From: DASXHZ01 sp036488085
Lineage (GTDB): Bacteria > Acidobacteriota > Thermoanaerobaculia > Gp7-AA8
Assembly: GCA_036488085.1 (NCBI GenBank)
Contig: DASXHZ010000112.1
Span: forward strand, 1 to 34,800
Direction of reading: 5' to 3'
Length of the DNA: 34,800 bases
The notes beneath the pieces are model-generated. The model made no database searches, had not been told where the DNA came from, and worked only from the letters and a program-made list of their open reading frames with translations. The position numbers and the translations under genes are program-made. Positions within the stretch are counted from its first letter, which is position 1; the number at the start of each line of letters is the position of its first letter. Positions 10,227 to 19,027 of this stretch are shown piece by piece.

Positions 10227-10529
10227 TTACCCATGCAGCTCCCTCACTTCGTCGATGTTCACCGTGCTGCGCAGCCGGTACAACTGAATGATGATCGCGA
10301 GGCCGACTGCCGCTTCACCCGCCGCGACGGTGATGACGAAGATGGCGAAGACCTGCCCTTCGAGCGTGCCGAGGTGATTGGAGAAGGCGACGAGGTTGAT
10401 GTTGACGGCGTTGAGCATCAGCTCGATCGCCATCAGGACCGTGATCATGTTGCGCCGGATGACGACGCCGATCAGGCCGATGGCGAAGAGCGTCCCGGAG
10501 AGCATCAGGTAGGCAGCGGTGCTAGGCAC
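10227..10529 (-). CDS. nuoK: NADH-quinone oxidoreductase subunit K
   Basis: Small membrane subunit of complex I (100 residues, three helices). The motif MAIELMLNAVNINLVAF carries the two conserved membrane acidic and polar positions (the E in IELMLN), and AAGEAAVGLAIIIQLYR holds the second conserved glutamate. The likely start is a GTG at 10529 that overlaps the nuoJ end by 8 nt. Length matches the family. Confidence 0.95.
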   Translation of the reverse strand: MPSTAAYLMLSGTLFAIGLIGVVIRRNMITVLMAIELMLNAVNINLVAFSNHLGTLEGQVFAIFVITVAAGEAAVGLAIIIQLYRLRSTVNIDEVRELHG

Positions 10530-11205
10530 TCATGGCCTCCTTCACTTCGCGTTCGGTCTCGACGCGCTGGAGGATGTAGTCGGGGGCGGTCTCTTCTTCG
10601 ATCGCGGAGAGCTCGCGCTTGCCGATGACGATCGCGCCGATCATGGCAACGAGGAGGAAGAGCGACGCGACCTCGAACGGCACGAGGTAGTCGGTATAGA
10701 GCGCGTTTCCAATCGCCTCGGAGTTGCCGACGACGTGGTGGCGGACGAGTCTCGTTCGGGTGACGGTGCCGTTCGCGGCGACGGTCTTCTTCGTGCGGTG
10801 CGTGTCGACGCTCCGCAACTCTTTCGTGTTGTAGATCGGGTCGTGGAACTCTCCGGGACGGACCATCGTGGCGAAGATGACGAAGATCGCGACGCCGACC
10901 GCGACACCGGGGACGACGTACTTCGTCACCATCGGCTCGTCCGGAAGATGGCGTACGTTGATCAGCATGACGACGAAGAGGAAGAGCACCATGATGCCGC
11001 CGGCGTAGACGAGCACCTGCACGGCGCCAACGAACTCCGCCCCCTTCATCACGAACAGCGTCGCGACGCAGAGGAACGTGATGAGAAGGAAGATCGCCGA
11101 GTGCACCGGGTTGCGCATCAGGACGACCAGGAGCGACGACGCCACCGCGATCGTGCCGATCACGAGGAAGACGAGCAGCGGCATGTTCGCTGTGATGACG
11201 TCCAC
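10522..11205 (-). CDS. nuoJ: NADH-quinone oxidoreductase subunit J
   Basis: Membrane subunit of complex I with five helices, about 227 residues. The diagnostic segment is FVGAVQVLVYAGGIMVLFLF, preceded by MRNPVHSAIFLL. The region from about 95 to 185 contains a long polar loop with TKELRSVDTHRTKKT before the last helix. I place the start at the GTG at 11205, which has AGGGG upstream and lies 1 nt beyond the nuoI stop; an in-frame TTG at 11223 and an ATG at 11184 are alternatives. Confidence 0.9.
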   Translation of the reverse strand: MDVITANMPLLVFLVIGTIAVASSLLVVLMRNPVHSAIFLLITFLCVATLFVMKGAEFVGAVQVLVYAGGIMVLFLFVVMLINVRHLPDEPMVTKYVVPGVAVGVAIFVIFATMVRPGEFHDPIYNTKELRSVDTHRTKKTVAANGTVTRTRLVRHHVVGNSEAIGNALYTDYLVPFEVASLFLLVAMIGAIVIGKRELSAIEEETAPDYILQRVETEREVKEAMSA

Positions 11206-11206
11206 G

Positions 11207-11731
11207 TTATTCGGCCCCTTCAATCTGCTTCGGCTTCTCAGGCTCCGGCAGGCCGGTGTACCGCGGACGGTCGTCGTCCCAGTACTCGAGCTCCTGCATG
11301 TTGAAGTAGAGATCGTTCCGGTCGTACGACGCGAGCTCGTACGTCTTGGTCGTCAGCCAGATCGACTTCGGTTTCGTGGGGCAGGCCTCTTCGCAGAGCG
11401 CGCAGAACATGCAGCGCTTGACGTCGATGTCGTAGCGGTCGAGGACCTTCAGCTTCTTCATCTTGCCGTCGACTTCACGCTGCTCGTCGTGGACGTCGAT
11501 GTAGATGATGTCGATCGGGCATGCGACCGCGCAGAGCTTGCACGCGATGCAGCGCTCGTAGTTGAAGCGGAACATGCCGCGGAACCGGTCGGCCGGCTCG
11601 AGCCGCTCTTCGGGATAGCGGATCGTCACCTTCGGCTTGAAGAGCTCGCGCAAGGTCGTCTTCAGCCCCTCGAACATGTCGAGGAGGAGGAACTTATCGG
11701 TCCATTTGTTCTTCGGATGTTCAACCAGCAT
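11207..11731 (-). CDS. nuoI: NADH-quinone oxidoreductase subunit I (2 x 4Fe-4S)
   Basis: Peripheral-arm subunit that carries clusters N6a and N6b and passes electrons to NuoB. Two ferredoxin motifs are intact: C61-x2-C64-x2-C67-x3-C71 followed by P (CIACKLCAVACP) and C107-x2-C110-x2-C113-x3-C117 followed by P (CMFCALCEEACP). At 174 residues it is of normal size. The ATG at 11731 lies within the end of nuoH (11-nt overlap). Confidence 0.95.
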   Translation of the reverse strand: MLVEHPKNKWTDKFLLLDMFEGLKTTLRELFKPKVTIRYPEERLEPADRFRGMFRFNYERCIACKLCAVACPIDIIYIDVHDEQREVDGKMKKLKVLDRYDIDVKRCMFCALCEEACPTKPKSIWLTTKTYELASYDRNDLYFNMQELEYWDDDRPRYTGLPEPEKPKQIEGAE

Positions 11732-12905
11732 GGACAGGGATCCTTCGTGCCGACTTCACCGTGCGCGTGAGCAGGAAGAGGGTGAACGCGATGATCGCCG
11801 CGCCGGCGACGGAGAGGACGACTTCCCCGAGCCAGTGCCAGATGCCGCCGACTTCCACGGCCGGGAGCGCGAGCAGGATGATGCCGGTGACGAAGATGTT
11901 CGCCAGCGCCAGCGGGATCATCCACTTCCAGCCGAGGTCCATGAGCTGGTCGAAACGGAACCGCGGGAACGTGGCGCGGAACCAGATGTAGACCATCATG
12001 ATCGCCATCACCTTCGTGATGAAGATCGCGGCGCCGATGAGGCCACCGACGATCCCGAGCCTCGCGAGCGACGTGGTCGTGATCCCCCACTCCGCGATGC
12101 AGAGCGTCCAGCCGCCGAGGTAGAGGACCGTGAAGAGGCAGCAGTTGACGAGCATGCCGGAGTACTCGCCGAGCATGTAGAAGGCGAACTTCATCGCCGA
12201 ATACTCGGTGTGATAGCCGGCGACGAGCTCTGACTCCGCTTCCGGGAGGTCGAACGGCGTACGGTTGTTCTCCGCGTTCATGGCGACGAAGAACGTGAAG
12301 CAGCCGACGAGCTGCGGGAAGAGATTCCAGACGTGCATCTCCTGGTAGCGCACGATCTTCACCAGGTCGAGCGAGCCGCTGATCATCAGGACGCCGACGA
12401 TCGAGAGGCCGAACGGCACTTCGTACGACACCATCTGCGCCGCGCTGCGGAGCGCGCCCATGAGCGAGTACTTGTTGTTCGACGCCCAGCCGCCGAGGAT
12501 GATCCCGTAGACGCTCGTCGACGTCAGCGCCAGGATCAGCAGGAGGCCGACGTTGACTTGCGTCGGCGCGAAGGTCGGCGGCGGACCGTAGGGAATGAGG
12601 CAGAAGACGATGAGCGCCGGGAGGATCGACATCATCGGGCCGAGGTAGTAGGCAACCTTCTCGGCACTGCTGGGGACGATGTCTTCTTTGAGGAGGAACT
12701 TGATCGGATCGGCGAGGATCTGGCCGAGGCCCCAGGGGATCCCGATCTCGCTACCGACGCGGTTCGGCCCGAGGCGCGCCTGCATGAGCCCGAGCAGCCG
12801 GCGCTCGATCCAGTTCATGGCGGCGACGATGACCTGGACGATGATGAAGGCGACCAGGAACTTGACGAGCGGCCAGATGAGGTAGTGCATCCAGAGGTTC
12901 GTCAT
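11721..12905 (-). CDS. nuoH: NADH-quinone oxidoreductase subunit H
   Basis: Membrane subunit that forms the quinone chamber with NuoB and NuoD. The 394-residue protein has the typical ERRLLGLMQARLGPNRVG near the N-terminus, the acidic loop NRTPFDLPEAESELVAGYHT and the C-terminal WFRATFPRFRFDQLMDLGWK. It begins at an ATG right after the repeat-filled gap following nuoD and overlaps nuoI. In most genomes with 14-gene operons nuoE, nuoF and nuoG lie between nuoD and nuoH; here only about 100 nt separate them. Confidence 0.95.
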   Translation of the reverse strand: MTNLWMHYLIWPLVKFLVAFIIVQVIVAAMNWIERRLLGLMQARLGPNRVGSEIGIPWGLGQILADPIKFLLKEDIVPSSAEKVAYYLGPMMSILPALIVFCLIPYGPPPTFAPTQVNVGLLLILALTSTSVYGIILGGWASNNKYSLMGALRSAAQMVSYEVPFGLSIVGVLMISGSLDLVKIVRYQEMHVWNLFPQLVGCFTFFVAMNAENNRTPFDLPEAESELVAGYHTEYSAMKFAFYMLGEYSGMLVNCCLFTVLYLGGWTLCIAEWGITTTSLARLGIVGGLIGAAIFITKVMAIMMVYIWFRATFPRFRFDQLMDLGWKWMIPLALANIFVTGIILLALPAVEVGGIWHWLGEVVLSVAGAAIIAFTLFLLTRTVKSARRIPVHAG

Positions 12906-12927
12906 CGCGTCGCCTCCGGCGCCGCGG

Positions 12928-13003
12928 AATGCAGAATGCAGAATGCAGAAGGCAGAAGGGGGCTCTGCTCAATTCTGCATTCTGCATTCTGCATTCTGCA
13001 TTC
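12928..13003. repeat. Heptamer-based inverted repeat between nuoD and nuoH
   Basis: About four copies of GCAGAAT/GCAGAAG (12931-12957) are followed after a short spacer by four to five copies of the reverse complement ATTCTGC (12971-13003). The transcript could form a hairpin with a stem of roughly 30 bp. It occupies the position where nuoEFG are found in many operons. Confidence 0.85.
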
Positions 13004-13008
13004 GCTTC

Positions 13009-14124
<1,116 letters not shown>

Positions 14125-15114
14125 CTAAGCCTTCCCTCCGGCCGCCACGAGTTTCACGAGCATTGATTCGGTTTCATCCTCGCCGGGGACGCAGAGCGTG
14201 AGGTCCTTCGTCTCCCCTTTGGCGATCGCCTCCGCGTAGCCTTCGCAGTCCCAGCCGCACGCCGTGCAGTCGGTCTGCGCCATCGCGGCGAAGAGCTTGT
14301 CCTTCAGCGAGCCGGCTTGCGCAAGGTCCATCCGCTCGTTCAGCGGCTTGTCGGGGTCGTGCCACGGCGCGTCTTCGGTCGGCTTCGCGGTGTCGGCGAC
14401 GATGCCTGCGAGCTCCGGTGCAGGCGCCGCTTTCTTCTCGCCGCCGGCGATCTGGGCCGGAGGCCATACGCCGTACCGCTTCCAGTCGTCCTTGTAGACG
14501 TTGACGTCCTTCACATCCTTGCCCGTCGATCCCGCCTTCGGCCCACCACCCTCCGGAAATACCTCCGGGTAGATGCGCGCGCCGGTGTCGATGCCGCGGA
14601 TGGGGAAGTCTTTGCGCAGCGGGTAGCCGTTGAAGCCTTCCCACATCAGGATGCGCTCGAGGTTCGGGTGTCCCTCGAAGATGACCCCGAACATGTCGTA
14701 CACCTCGCGCTCGTGCCAGTTCGCGGTCTTCCAGACCGAGGAGACCGAGGGGAGCTTCTCGTCGGTGAGTGCGCGAAGGCGGACGCGCTGGTTCTTCGAG
14801 AACGAATAGAGCGTGTACGAGACGCCGAAGCGCGGGCCGGTGTGGCCGGGGTATTTGGAGTAGTCGATACCCGCCAGGTCGACGAGGTAGTTCCAGCCGT
14901 CGTTCTTGAACGCCTGCGCCGCCTCGACGATGCGGCTCGCGTCGACGATCAGCGTGAGCTCTCCGGCGAACTCCTTCGCATCGGTGTAGGCGTCCCACGC
15001 CTTCGAGACCGGCGCTTCCACGAGGGGATCGCGCTTGATGTCATCAGCAGTTCGTTTCGGCGGAGCGGCGGGAGCGGCCGGCTTCGCTGGTGGAGTGTGC
15101 GGGGTCTCGGTCAA
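14125..15114 (-). CDS. nuoC: NuoC with appended C-terminal four-cysteine Fe-S domain
   Basis: The 30-kDa subunit of complex I, but 329 residues long instead of about 160-220. Residues 1-35 form a Pro/Ala-rich leader; about 36-215 are the NuoC domain, with the signature HEREVYDMFGVIFEGHPNL and LRKDFPIRG. After a linker (about 220-250) comes an extra domain (about 251-320) with cysteines C283, C286, C290 and C308 (motif TDCTACGWDCEGYA, later TLCVPG). The pattern resembles the small Fe-S domain (PF04060-like) of RnfB and of assimilatory sulfite/nitrate reductase flavoproteins. NuoB carries a near copy. The start is a TTG overlapping the nuoB stop. A 4Fe-4S cluster is inferred, not shown. Confidence 0.93.
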   Translation of the reverse strand: MTETPHTPPAKPAAPAAPPKRTADDIKRDPLVEAPVSKAWDAYTDAKEFAGELTLIVDASRIVEAAQAFKNDGWNYLVDLAGIDYSKYPGHTGPRFGVSYTLYSFSKNQRVRLRALTDEKLPSVSSVWKTANWHEREVYDMFGVIFEGHPNLERILMWEGFNGYPLRKDFPIRGIDTGARIYPEVFPEGGGPKAGSTGKDVKDVNVYKDDWKRYGVWPPAQIAGGEKKAAPAPELAGIVADTAKPTEDAPWHDPDKPLNERMDLAQAGSLKDKLFAAMAQTDCTACGWDCEGYAEAIAKGETKDLTLCVPGEDETESMLVKLVAAGGKA

Positions 15115-16121
15115 CCCTCGAACTCCTTCCCTGCTTCGGTCATGAGCTTCTTCAGCTCGTCGAGCGTCTCTTCTTCGCCCGGCACGCAGAGCGTGATGTC
15201 CTTCGTCTCACCGACCGCGATCGCATCCGCGTAGCCTTCGCAGTCCCAGCCGCATGCGCCGCAGTCGGTCTGCGCCATCGCGGCGAAGAGTTTCGTCTTC
15301 AGGTCGCCCTCGGTCGCGAGTTCCATCCGCTCGGGGAGGGTGAGGTTCTCGTTGTGGAAGGCGGGTCCGGTGGGAGCGGGCGCTTCCGTGGCCTCCGCGA
15401 CAATCTGTGTAGCACCGCCGACCTCGGCGGCGGTTGTTTCGGTCGATACCGAACCCGCCGCCGAGGTCGGCGCTACAGTCGTTTTCGCAGGAGCCTTCGG
15501 CTTCTCTGGCGTGGGAACTCGCTTGACCCCACTGATCGGCGCTGGTTTGAGCTGCGCCTGTTCCGCGCGCAATGCCGGCCCTTCATGCGCCGGCCGGATC
15601 TGATCGCGGACGGCGGCACGCGCGAAGTCGTAATCCTCTCCCCCTTTGCGGAGGATGTGCATCTTCTCGATCTTCTTCTGGAGCTCCATCAGCCCCCAGA
15701 TCAGCGCCTCGGGGCGCGGCGGACAACCGGGGATGTAGACGTCGACCGGGATGAGACGGTCGACTCCCTGCGTCACGGCGTAGGTGTCGTACGGACCGCC
15801 GCACGTGGCGCACGAGCCCATCGCGATCACCCACTTCGGGTCGGGCATCTGGTCCCACAGCCGGCGGACGATCGGCGCCATCTTCTCGGTCACCGTTCCG
15901 CTCACGATCATCAGATCCGCCTGACGCGGCGTCGCACGGAAGACCTCGGCGCCGAAACGCGCCATGTCATGCCGCGGGTCGAGCACGGCCATCATCTCGA
16001 TGGCGCAGCAGGCGAGACCGAACTGCATGGGCCAGAGGGAAGACTTCCGGGCCCAGTTGAAGAATTTGTCGACAGTTGTGGTGAGGACGTTGTCGTCGAA
16101 GCGAGCCTCGATCAAACCCAT
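15111..16121 (-). CDS. nuoB: NuoB with appended C-terminal four-cysteine Fe-S domain
   Basis: Subunit holding cluster N2, the last Fe-S centre before quinone. It has 336 residues instead of about 160-200. The NuoB core (1-165) has the tandem cysteines C38-C39 (GLACCAIEMM), C104 (GSCATCGG) and C133 (PGCPPRPEA), the N2 ligands. A Pro/Ala/Thr-rich linker (about 170-253), partly encoded by a palindromic repeat, leads to an extra domain (about 255-327) with C287, C290, C294 and C312, nearly identical to that in NuoC. I chose the ATG at 16121, with GGAAGG 7 nt upstream, over the GTG at 16142; it overlaps the nuoA end. Confidence 0.93.
   Translation of the reverse strand: MGLIEARFDDNVLTTTVDKFFNWARKSSLWPMQFGLACCAIEMMAVLDPRHDMARFGAEVFRATPRQADLMIVSGTVTEKMAPIVRRLWDQMPDPKWVIAMGSCATCGGPYDTYAVTQGVDRLIPVDVYIPGCPPRPEALIWGLMELQKKIEKMHILRKGGEDYDFARAAVRDQIRPAHEGPALRAEQAQLKPAPISGVKRVPTPEKPKAPAKTTVAPTSAAGSVSTETTAAEVGGATQIVAEATEAPAPTGPAFHNENLTLPERMELATEGDLKTKLFAAMAQTDCGACGWDCEGYADAIAVGETKDITLCVPGEEETLDELKKLMTEAGKEFEG
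15408..15477. repeat. REP-like palindrome inside the nuoB linker
   Basis: Arms TGTAGCACCGCCGACCTCGG (15408 onward) and its imperfect complement ending CCGAGGTCGGCGCTACA (15461-15477) flank an inner palindrome TTCGGTCGATACCGAA. The two arms differ by a 3-base insertion. The element is read in frame and encodes an Ala/Thr/Glu/Gly/Val-rich part of the linker. The outer sequence TGTAGCGCCGACCTCGGCGG looks like a dispersed repeat type. Confidence 0.8.
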
Positions 16122-16471
16122 GTCAGGACCTTCCGCTTCCACGCGTAGAAGTACCCGATCAGGAGAATCGCGAGGAACACCGCCATCTCAACGGCTCCAA
16201 ACCAGCCGAGCTGTTTGAAGCGGATCGCCCAGGGGAAGAGGAAAATCGTCTCGACGTCGAACACGATGAAGAGCACCGCGATGAGGAAGTAGCGGACCGA
16301 GAAACGATGGTCGAACGCCAGGGAAGTCGCGGGGACGCCGCACTCGTAAGGTTCGAGTTTGACTTTGTTTGCGCGCGATGCCCGGAAGATCGGCGCCAGG
16401 ATGAACAACGTCAGGATTGGTACGGACAGAACGATGACGGCTGCCACCAGAATCACTGAGTAGTTGGCCAT
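16112..16471 (-). CDS. nuoA: NADH-quinone oxidoreductase subunit A
   Basis: Small membrane subunit of complex I, 119 residues with three helices. The motif KLEPYECGVPATS carries the conserved acidic residue and the cysteine of the loop near the quinone cavity, and FDHRFSVRYFLIAVLFIVFD is typical. I chose the ATG at 16471 (MANYSV) rather than an upstream TTG at 16525, because family members start at this position. The stop overlaps the nuoB start by 10 nt. Confidence 0.95.
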   Translation of the reverse strand: MANYSVILVAAVIVLSVPILTLFILAPIFRASRANKVKLEPYECGVPATSLAFDHRFSVRYFLIAVLFIVFDVETIFLFPWAIRFKQLGWFGAVEMAVFLAILLIGYFYAWKRKVLTWV

Positions 16472-16525
16472 ATCTCTGATCTGAAAAGACCGCCGGTATT
16501 GTAAACGCCGAACCTCAACTGTCAA

Positions 16526-17554
16526 TCAAAAGAGGAAACGCTCGAAGGACCATGCATCCTCTCCCATCGACTTGACTTGCGCGAGGACCCGGATGTCGTG
16601 GCCGATACCGTCGGGGAGGACGAGCTGCCGGGCGTCGTCGCGCTGCTGCATCAGGTCGACGGAGGCCTCCGTGAGGTCCGTCACCGGCCGGAAAAGCTCG
16701 TGTTCCGTGGCGCCGAGGGCGAGGAGGAACTTCGCCTGGCGATCAAAAAAGCGGGTGGAGAAGCCTTCCTGCTCGCCGGCGCGGATCAAATCCGTGAAGT
16801 TGATGTGAGCGGTCAGGTCCTGTTCGCCAGGGTTAGCAAGGAGGTCGCGGGTGACGCGTTGTTGCGAGTACGCGGCGGCGGTTCCGAAGCGGCGCGCTCT
16901 CGAGTGGAACAGCTTGTCCTGCGGATAGCCGTAGTCGAAGGTGACGATGAGTCCGCGCTCGACGACCCGAGCGATGTCGGCGTACATCGCCTCCCACTCC
17001 AGCGAGACGTCCGCGAACTGGCCGTCGACGAGCTGAATCCCGCGGGACGCAAAGTAATCAAGGTAGCGCGGCTCGGCCTCATGCTCCGTCCACTCGAAGT
17101 TCTCGTCCACCCACAGCTCGTGCAGGTCGTCCCCGCGTTTCACGAGCCGCGCGAACGGGAGGGCATCGAACAGCTCGTTGCTGAAAATGAGATGCGCCCC
17201 GACGCGCGGGATCTCGTCGATCGTCCGGAACTCGCTACGCGTGCGGTCGACTCCGATGTAGCGCGCTCCGCCAATCGCCGATAACTCACGGATGAGCCTT
17301 CCATCTCCGCAGCCGATGTCCACGATCGTGCACGGGGTGTCCCCGGCACGGCTTACGAACTCGCGAACGAGCCTCCCCAGAGTGAACGCAAAAACGGACG
17401 AAATGTGCGGCGAGGTGACGAAATCACCCTCTTTCCCGACCGGCGAAGGCGTCCTCGTGTAATAGCCGTGCTCGGGATGATAGAGAGCGACCTCGACAAA
17501 ATCGCGGAACGTTAAGTCGCCATGTTGCAGCATGTTACGAAGTGTCCGCACCAT
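16526..17554 (-). CDS. MidA/NDUFAF7-family SAM-dependent methyltransferase
   Basis: A class I methyltransferase of the MidA/NDUFAF7 family (PF02636), about 342 residues. Visible features are the N-terminal ALYHPEHGYYTR and GDFVTSPHISSVF, the SAM-binding motif VDIGCGDGRL and the family motif FSNELFDALPFAR. In mitochondria NDUFAF7 dimethylates an arginine of NDUFS2, the NuoD homologue, early in complex I assembly. Here the gene stands first in the nuo operon, 54 nt before nuoA, which supports the same role in this bacterium. Start choice among GTG 17590, ATG 17554 and ATG 17533 is uncertain; 17554 leaves a typical short leader. Confidence 0.82.
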   Translation of the reverse strand: MVRTLRNMLQHGDLTFRDFVEVALYHPEHGYYTRTPSPVGKEGDFVTSPHISSVFAFTLGRLVREFVSRAGDTPCTIVDIGCGDGRLIRELSAIGGARYIGVDRTRSEFRTIDEIPRVGAHLIFSNELFDALPFARLVKRGDDLHELWVDENFEWTEHEAEPRYLDYFASRGIQLVDGQFADVSLEWEAMYADIARVVERGLIVTFDYGYPQDKLFHSRARRFGTAAAYSQQRVTRDLLANPGEQDLTAHINFTDLIRAGEQEGFSTRFFDRQAKFLLALGATEHELFRPVTDLTEASVDLMQQRDDARQLVLPDGIGHDIRVLAQVKSMGEDAWSFERFLF

Positions 17555-17565
17555 CTCTGACGGCT

Positions 17566-17598
17566 GTGCCACGGCACTCGAAGGATACACCGTGGCAC
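17566..17598. promoter_or_regulatory. Inverted repeat at the divergent methyltransferase/OmpA junction
   Basis: Perfect 9-bp arms GTGCCACGG (17566-17574) and CCGTGGCAC (17590-17598) separated by 15 nt, just upstream of the chosen start of the nuo operon's first gene. Spacing and symmetry would fit a dimeric regulator site. It overlaps the alternative GTG start, and no clear -10 box is recognisable, so a regulatory role is only a suggestion. Confidence 0.3.
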
Positions 17599-17640
17599 TC
17601 AGGTTGAAACGACCAGCGCCCGGACATGGAGGGAAGACTC

Positions 17641-18288
17641 ATGAAACAGCTCACCGCAACCATCCTGGCCGTCTTGCTCGCAGCTCCCGTTTTCGCGCAG
17701 TCGACCGACGATCATCAGAAAGCGAAGTCAGGCGCGGCCATCGGCGCCGCTGCCGGCGCGCTCGTCGGCGCGGTCCTCGGAAACAACCGCGGCCACCACA
17801 GCGCAAAACGCGGCGCGGTGGTCGGAACGCTCGCCGGCGGTGCGGCAGGTGCCATCGTCGGCGCCATGATGGACAAGCAGGAGCGCGAGCTCCGCCAGAT
17901 CCACGGAGTCAACGTCACCCGCACCTCCGGCAACGAGCTGAAGGTGACCGTCCGCAACGACGTTCTCTTCGACTTCAACTCCGCGGGACTCCGTTCCGTG
18001 TCGCGCGAGTCGTTGCGCGAGATGGCCGGCGTGTTCGACAAATACCCGCACACGACGATCCGCGTGGAGGGCTACACCGACTCGATCGGCACCGCGTCGT
18101 ACAACGAGCGGCTCTCCGAGCGCCGCGCCGAGTCGGTCTCCGGCTACATCGAGAACCTCGGCGTCCGCGGCTCGCGCATCCGCTCGATCGGCTACGGCGA
18201 GTCCCGCCCCCGCGCCACGAACAACTCGGCGAGCGGACGTCAGCTCAATCGCCGCGTCGAGATCCACATCATCGCGAACCAGGCGTAA
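17641..18288 (+). CDS. OmpA-family protein with glycine-zipper segment
   Basis: A 215-residue exported protein. A signal peptide (about 1-20, ending VFAQ) precedes a glycine-zipper region (GAAIGAAAGALVGAVLG, then GTLAGGAAGAIVGAMM, about 29-80) and a C-terminal OmpA domain (about 105-213). The peptidoglycan-binding pattern is present: DFNSAGL, GYTDSIG, SERRAESV and NRRVEIH. It probably links the outer membrane to peptidoglycan. The ATG at 17641 follows GGAGGG; the ATG at 17626 lies upstream of that site and is rejected. It forms a tandem pair with the next gene, 12 nt away. Confidence 0.9.
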   Translation: MKQLTATILAVLLAAPVFAQSTDDHQKAKSGAAIGAAAGALVGAVLGNNRGHHSAKRGAVVGTLAGGAAGAIVGAMMDKQERELRQIHGVNVTRTSGNELKVTVRNDVLFDFNSAGLRSVSRESLREMAGVFDKYPHTTIRVEGYTDSIGTASYNERLSERRAESVSGYIENLGVRGSRIRSIGYGESRPRATNNSASGRQLNRRVEIHIIANQA

Positions 18289-18300
18289 TAAACTGGTCTC

Positions 18301-18960
18301 ATGATCCGCAAAGCTTCCGTTCTTCTTCTGGCGACGCTCTTTCTCGCCGCCTGCACGACGGCGGATCCTGACGATCCGAACGCGAAGGCGAAACGCGGCG
18401 CCGGAGTCGGCGCCGCGGCCGGCGCCATCGTCGGCGCGATCCTCGGCAATCAGGGCGGCAACGCGCGTACCGGTGCCGTGCTCGGCGCCGCCGTCGGTGC
18501 AGCCATCGGCGGCGCCAGCGGACACTCGATGGATCAGCAGCAGAAAGAGCTGCAGCAGATCCCGAACGTCGAGGTGACGCGTCCGGCCGAGAACCAGATC
18601 GAAGTCCGCCTCACCAGCGACGTCCTCTTCGACTTCAACTCCTCCGACCTGCGGCCCGACTCGCGCTCGACGCTGAATCAGCTCGCCGACAACTTCGCCC
18701 GCTATCCCGACGAGATCTTCGACATCGAGGGACACACCGACTCGGTCGGCACGCACGAGTACAACATGGCGCTCTCCCAGCGCCGGGCCGACTCAGTCGC
18801 CGACTACCTCGAGTCGCAACGCGTCCCGCGCCAGCAACTCCACCCTCTCGGCTTCGGCTCCGACCAGCCGAAGGCGACAAACGACACTCCCGAAGGCCGC
18901 CAGCTCAACCGCCGCGTCGAGATCCACATCCGCTCGACGGCACCGGCACCGCAGCCCTAG
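18301..18960 (+). CDS. OmpA-family lipoprotein with glycine-zipper segment
   Basis: A 219-residue paralogue of the preceding gene, but with a lipoprotein signal (FLAAC, lipid-anchored cysteine C18) in place of a cleaved signal peptide. The glycine-zipper region (GAAAGAIVGAILG and GAAVGAAIGGASG) is followed by an OmpA domain with DFNSSDL, GHTDSVG, SQRRADSV and NRRVEIH. It ends in a short Pro-rich tail. Being anchored by lipid, it may sit in the outer membrane and bind peptidoglycan like Pal or YiaD. A decayed copy of part of this gene lies 1.4 kb downstream. Confidence 0.9.
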   Translation: MIRKASVLLLATLFLAACTTADPDDPNAKAKRGAGVGAAAGAIVGAILGNQGGNARTGAVLGAAVGAAIGGASGHSMDQQQKELQQIPNVEVTRPAENQIEVRLTSDVLFDFNSSDLRPDSRSTLNQLADNFARYPDEIFDIEGHTDSVGTHEYNMALSQRRADSVADYLESQRVPRQQLHPLGFGSDQPKATNDTPEGRQLNRRVEIHIRSTAPAPQP

Positions 18961-18973
18961 TTTCGGCGCGGAC

Positions 18974-19009
18974 CTCTCAGACGGCGCCGGGACTGGCGCC
19001 GTCTCAGAG
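18974..19009. terminator. Hairpin between convergent genes
   Basis: Arms CTCTCAGACGGCGCC and GGCGCCGTCTCAGAG pair over 15 bp with one mismatch around a 6-nt loop (GGGACT). It lies 13 nt after the OmpA lipoprotein stop and 18 nt from the end of the convergent gene, the place of a bidirectional terminator. There is no T-run on either side. Confidence 0.65.
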
Positions 19010-19027
19010 CCCGGTCTGAACCGATCA

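Noticed and set aside
14125..15350. NuoB and NuoC tails as separate small Fe-S genes fused by frameshift
   Set aside because: Both tails are in one uninterrupted frame with the core domain, joined by linkers, and each stop overlaps or abuts the next gene's start as expected for intact genes.
16472..16525. TTG start of NuoA with 18 extra residues
   Set aside because: The ATG at 16471 matches the family start; the extra residues are basic and unlike NuoA leaders.
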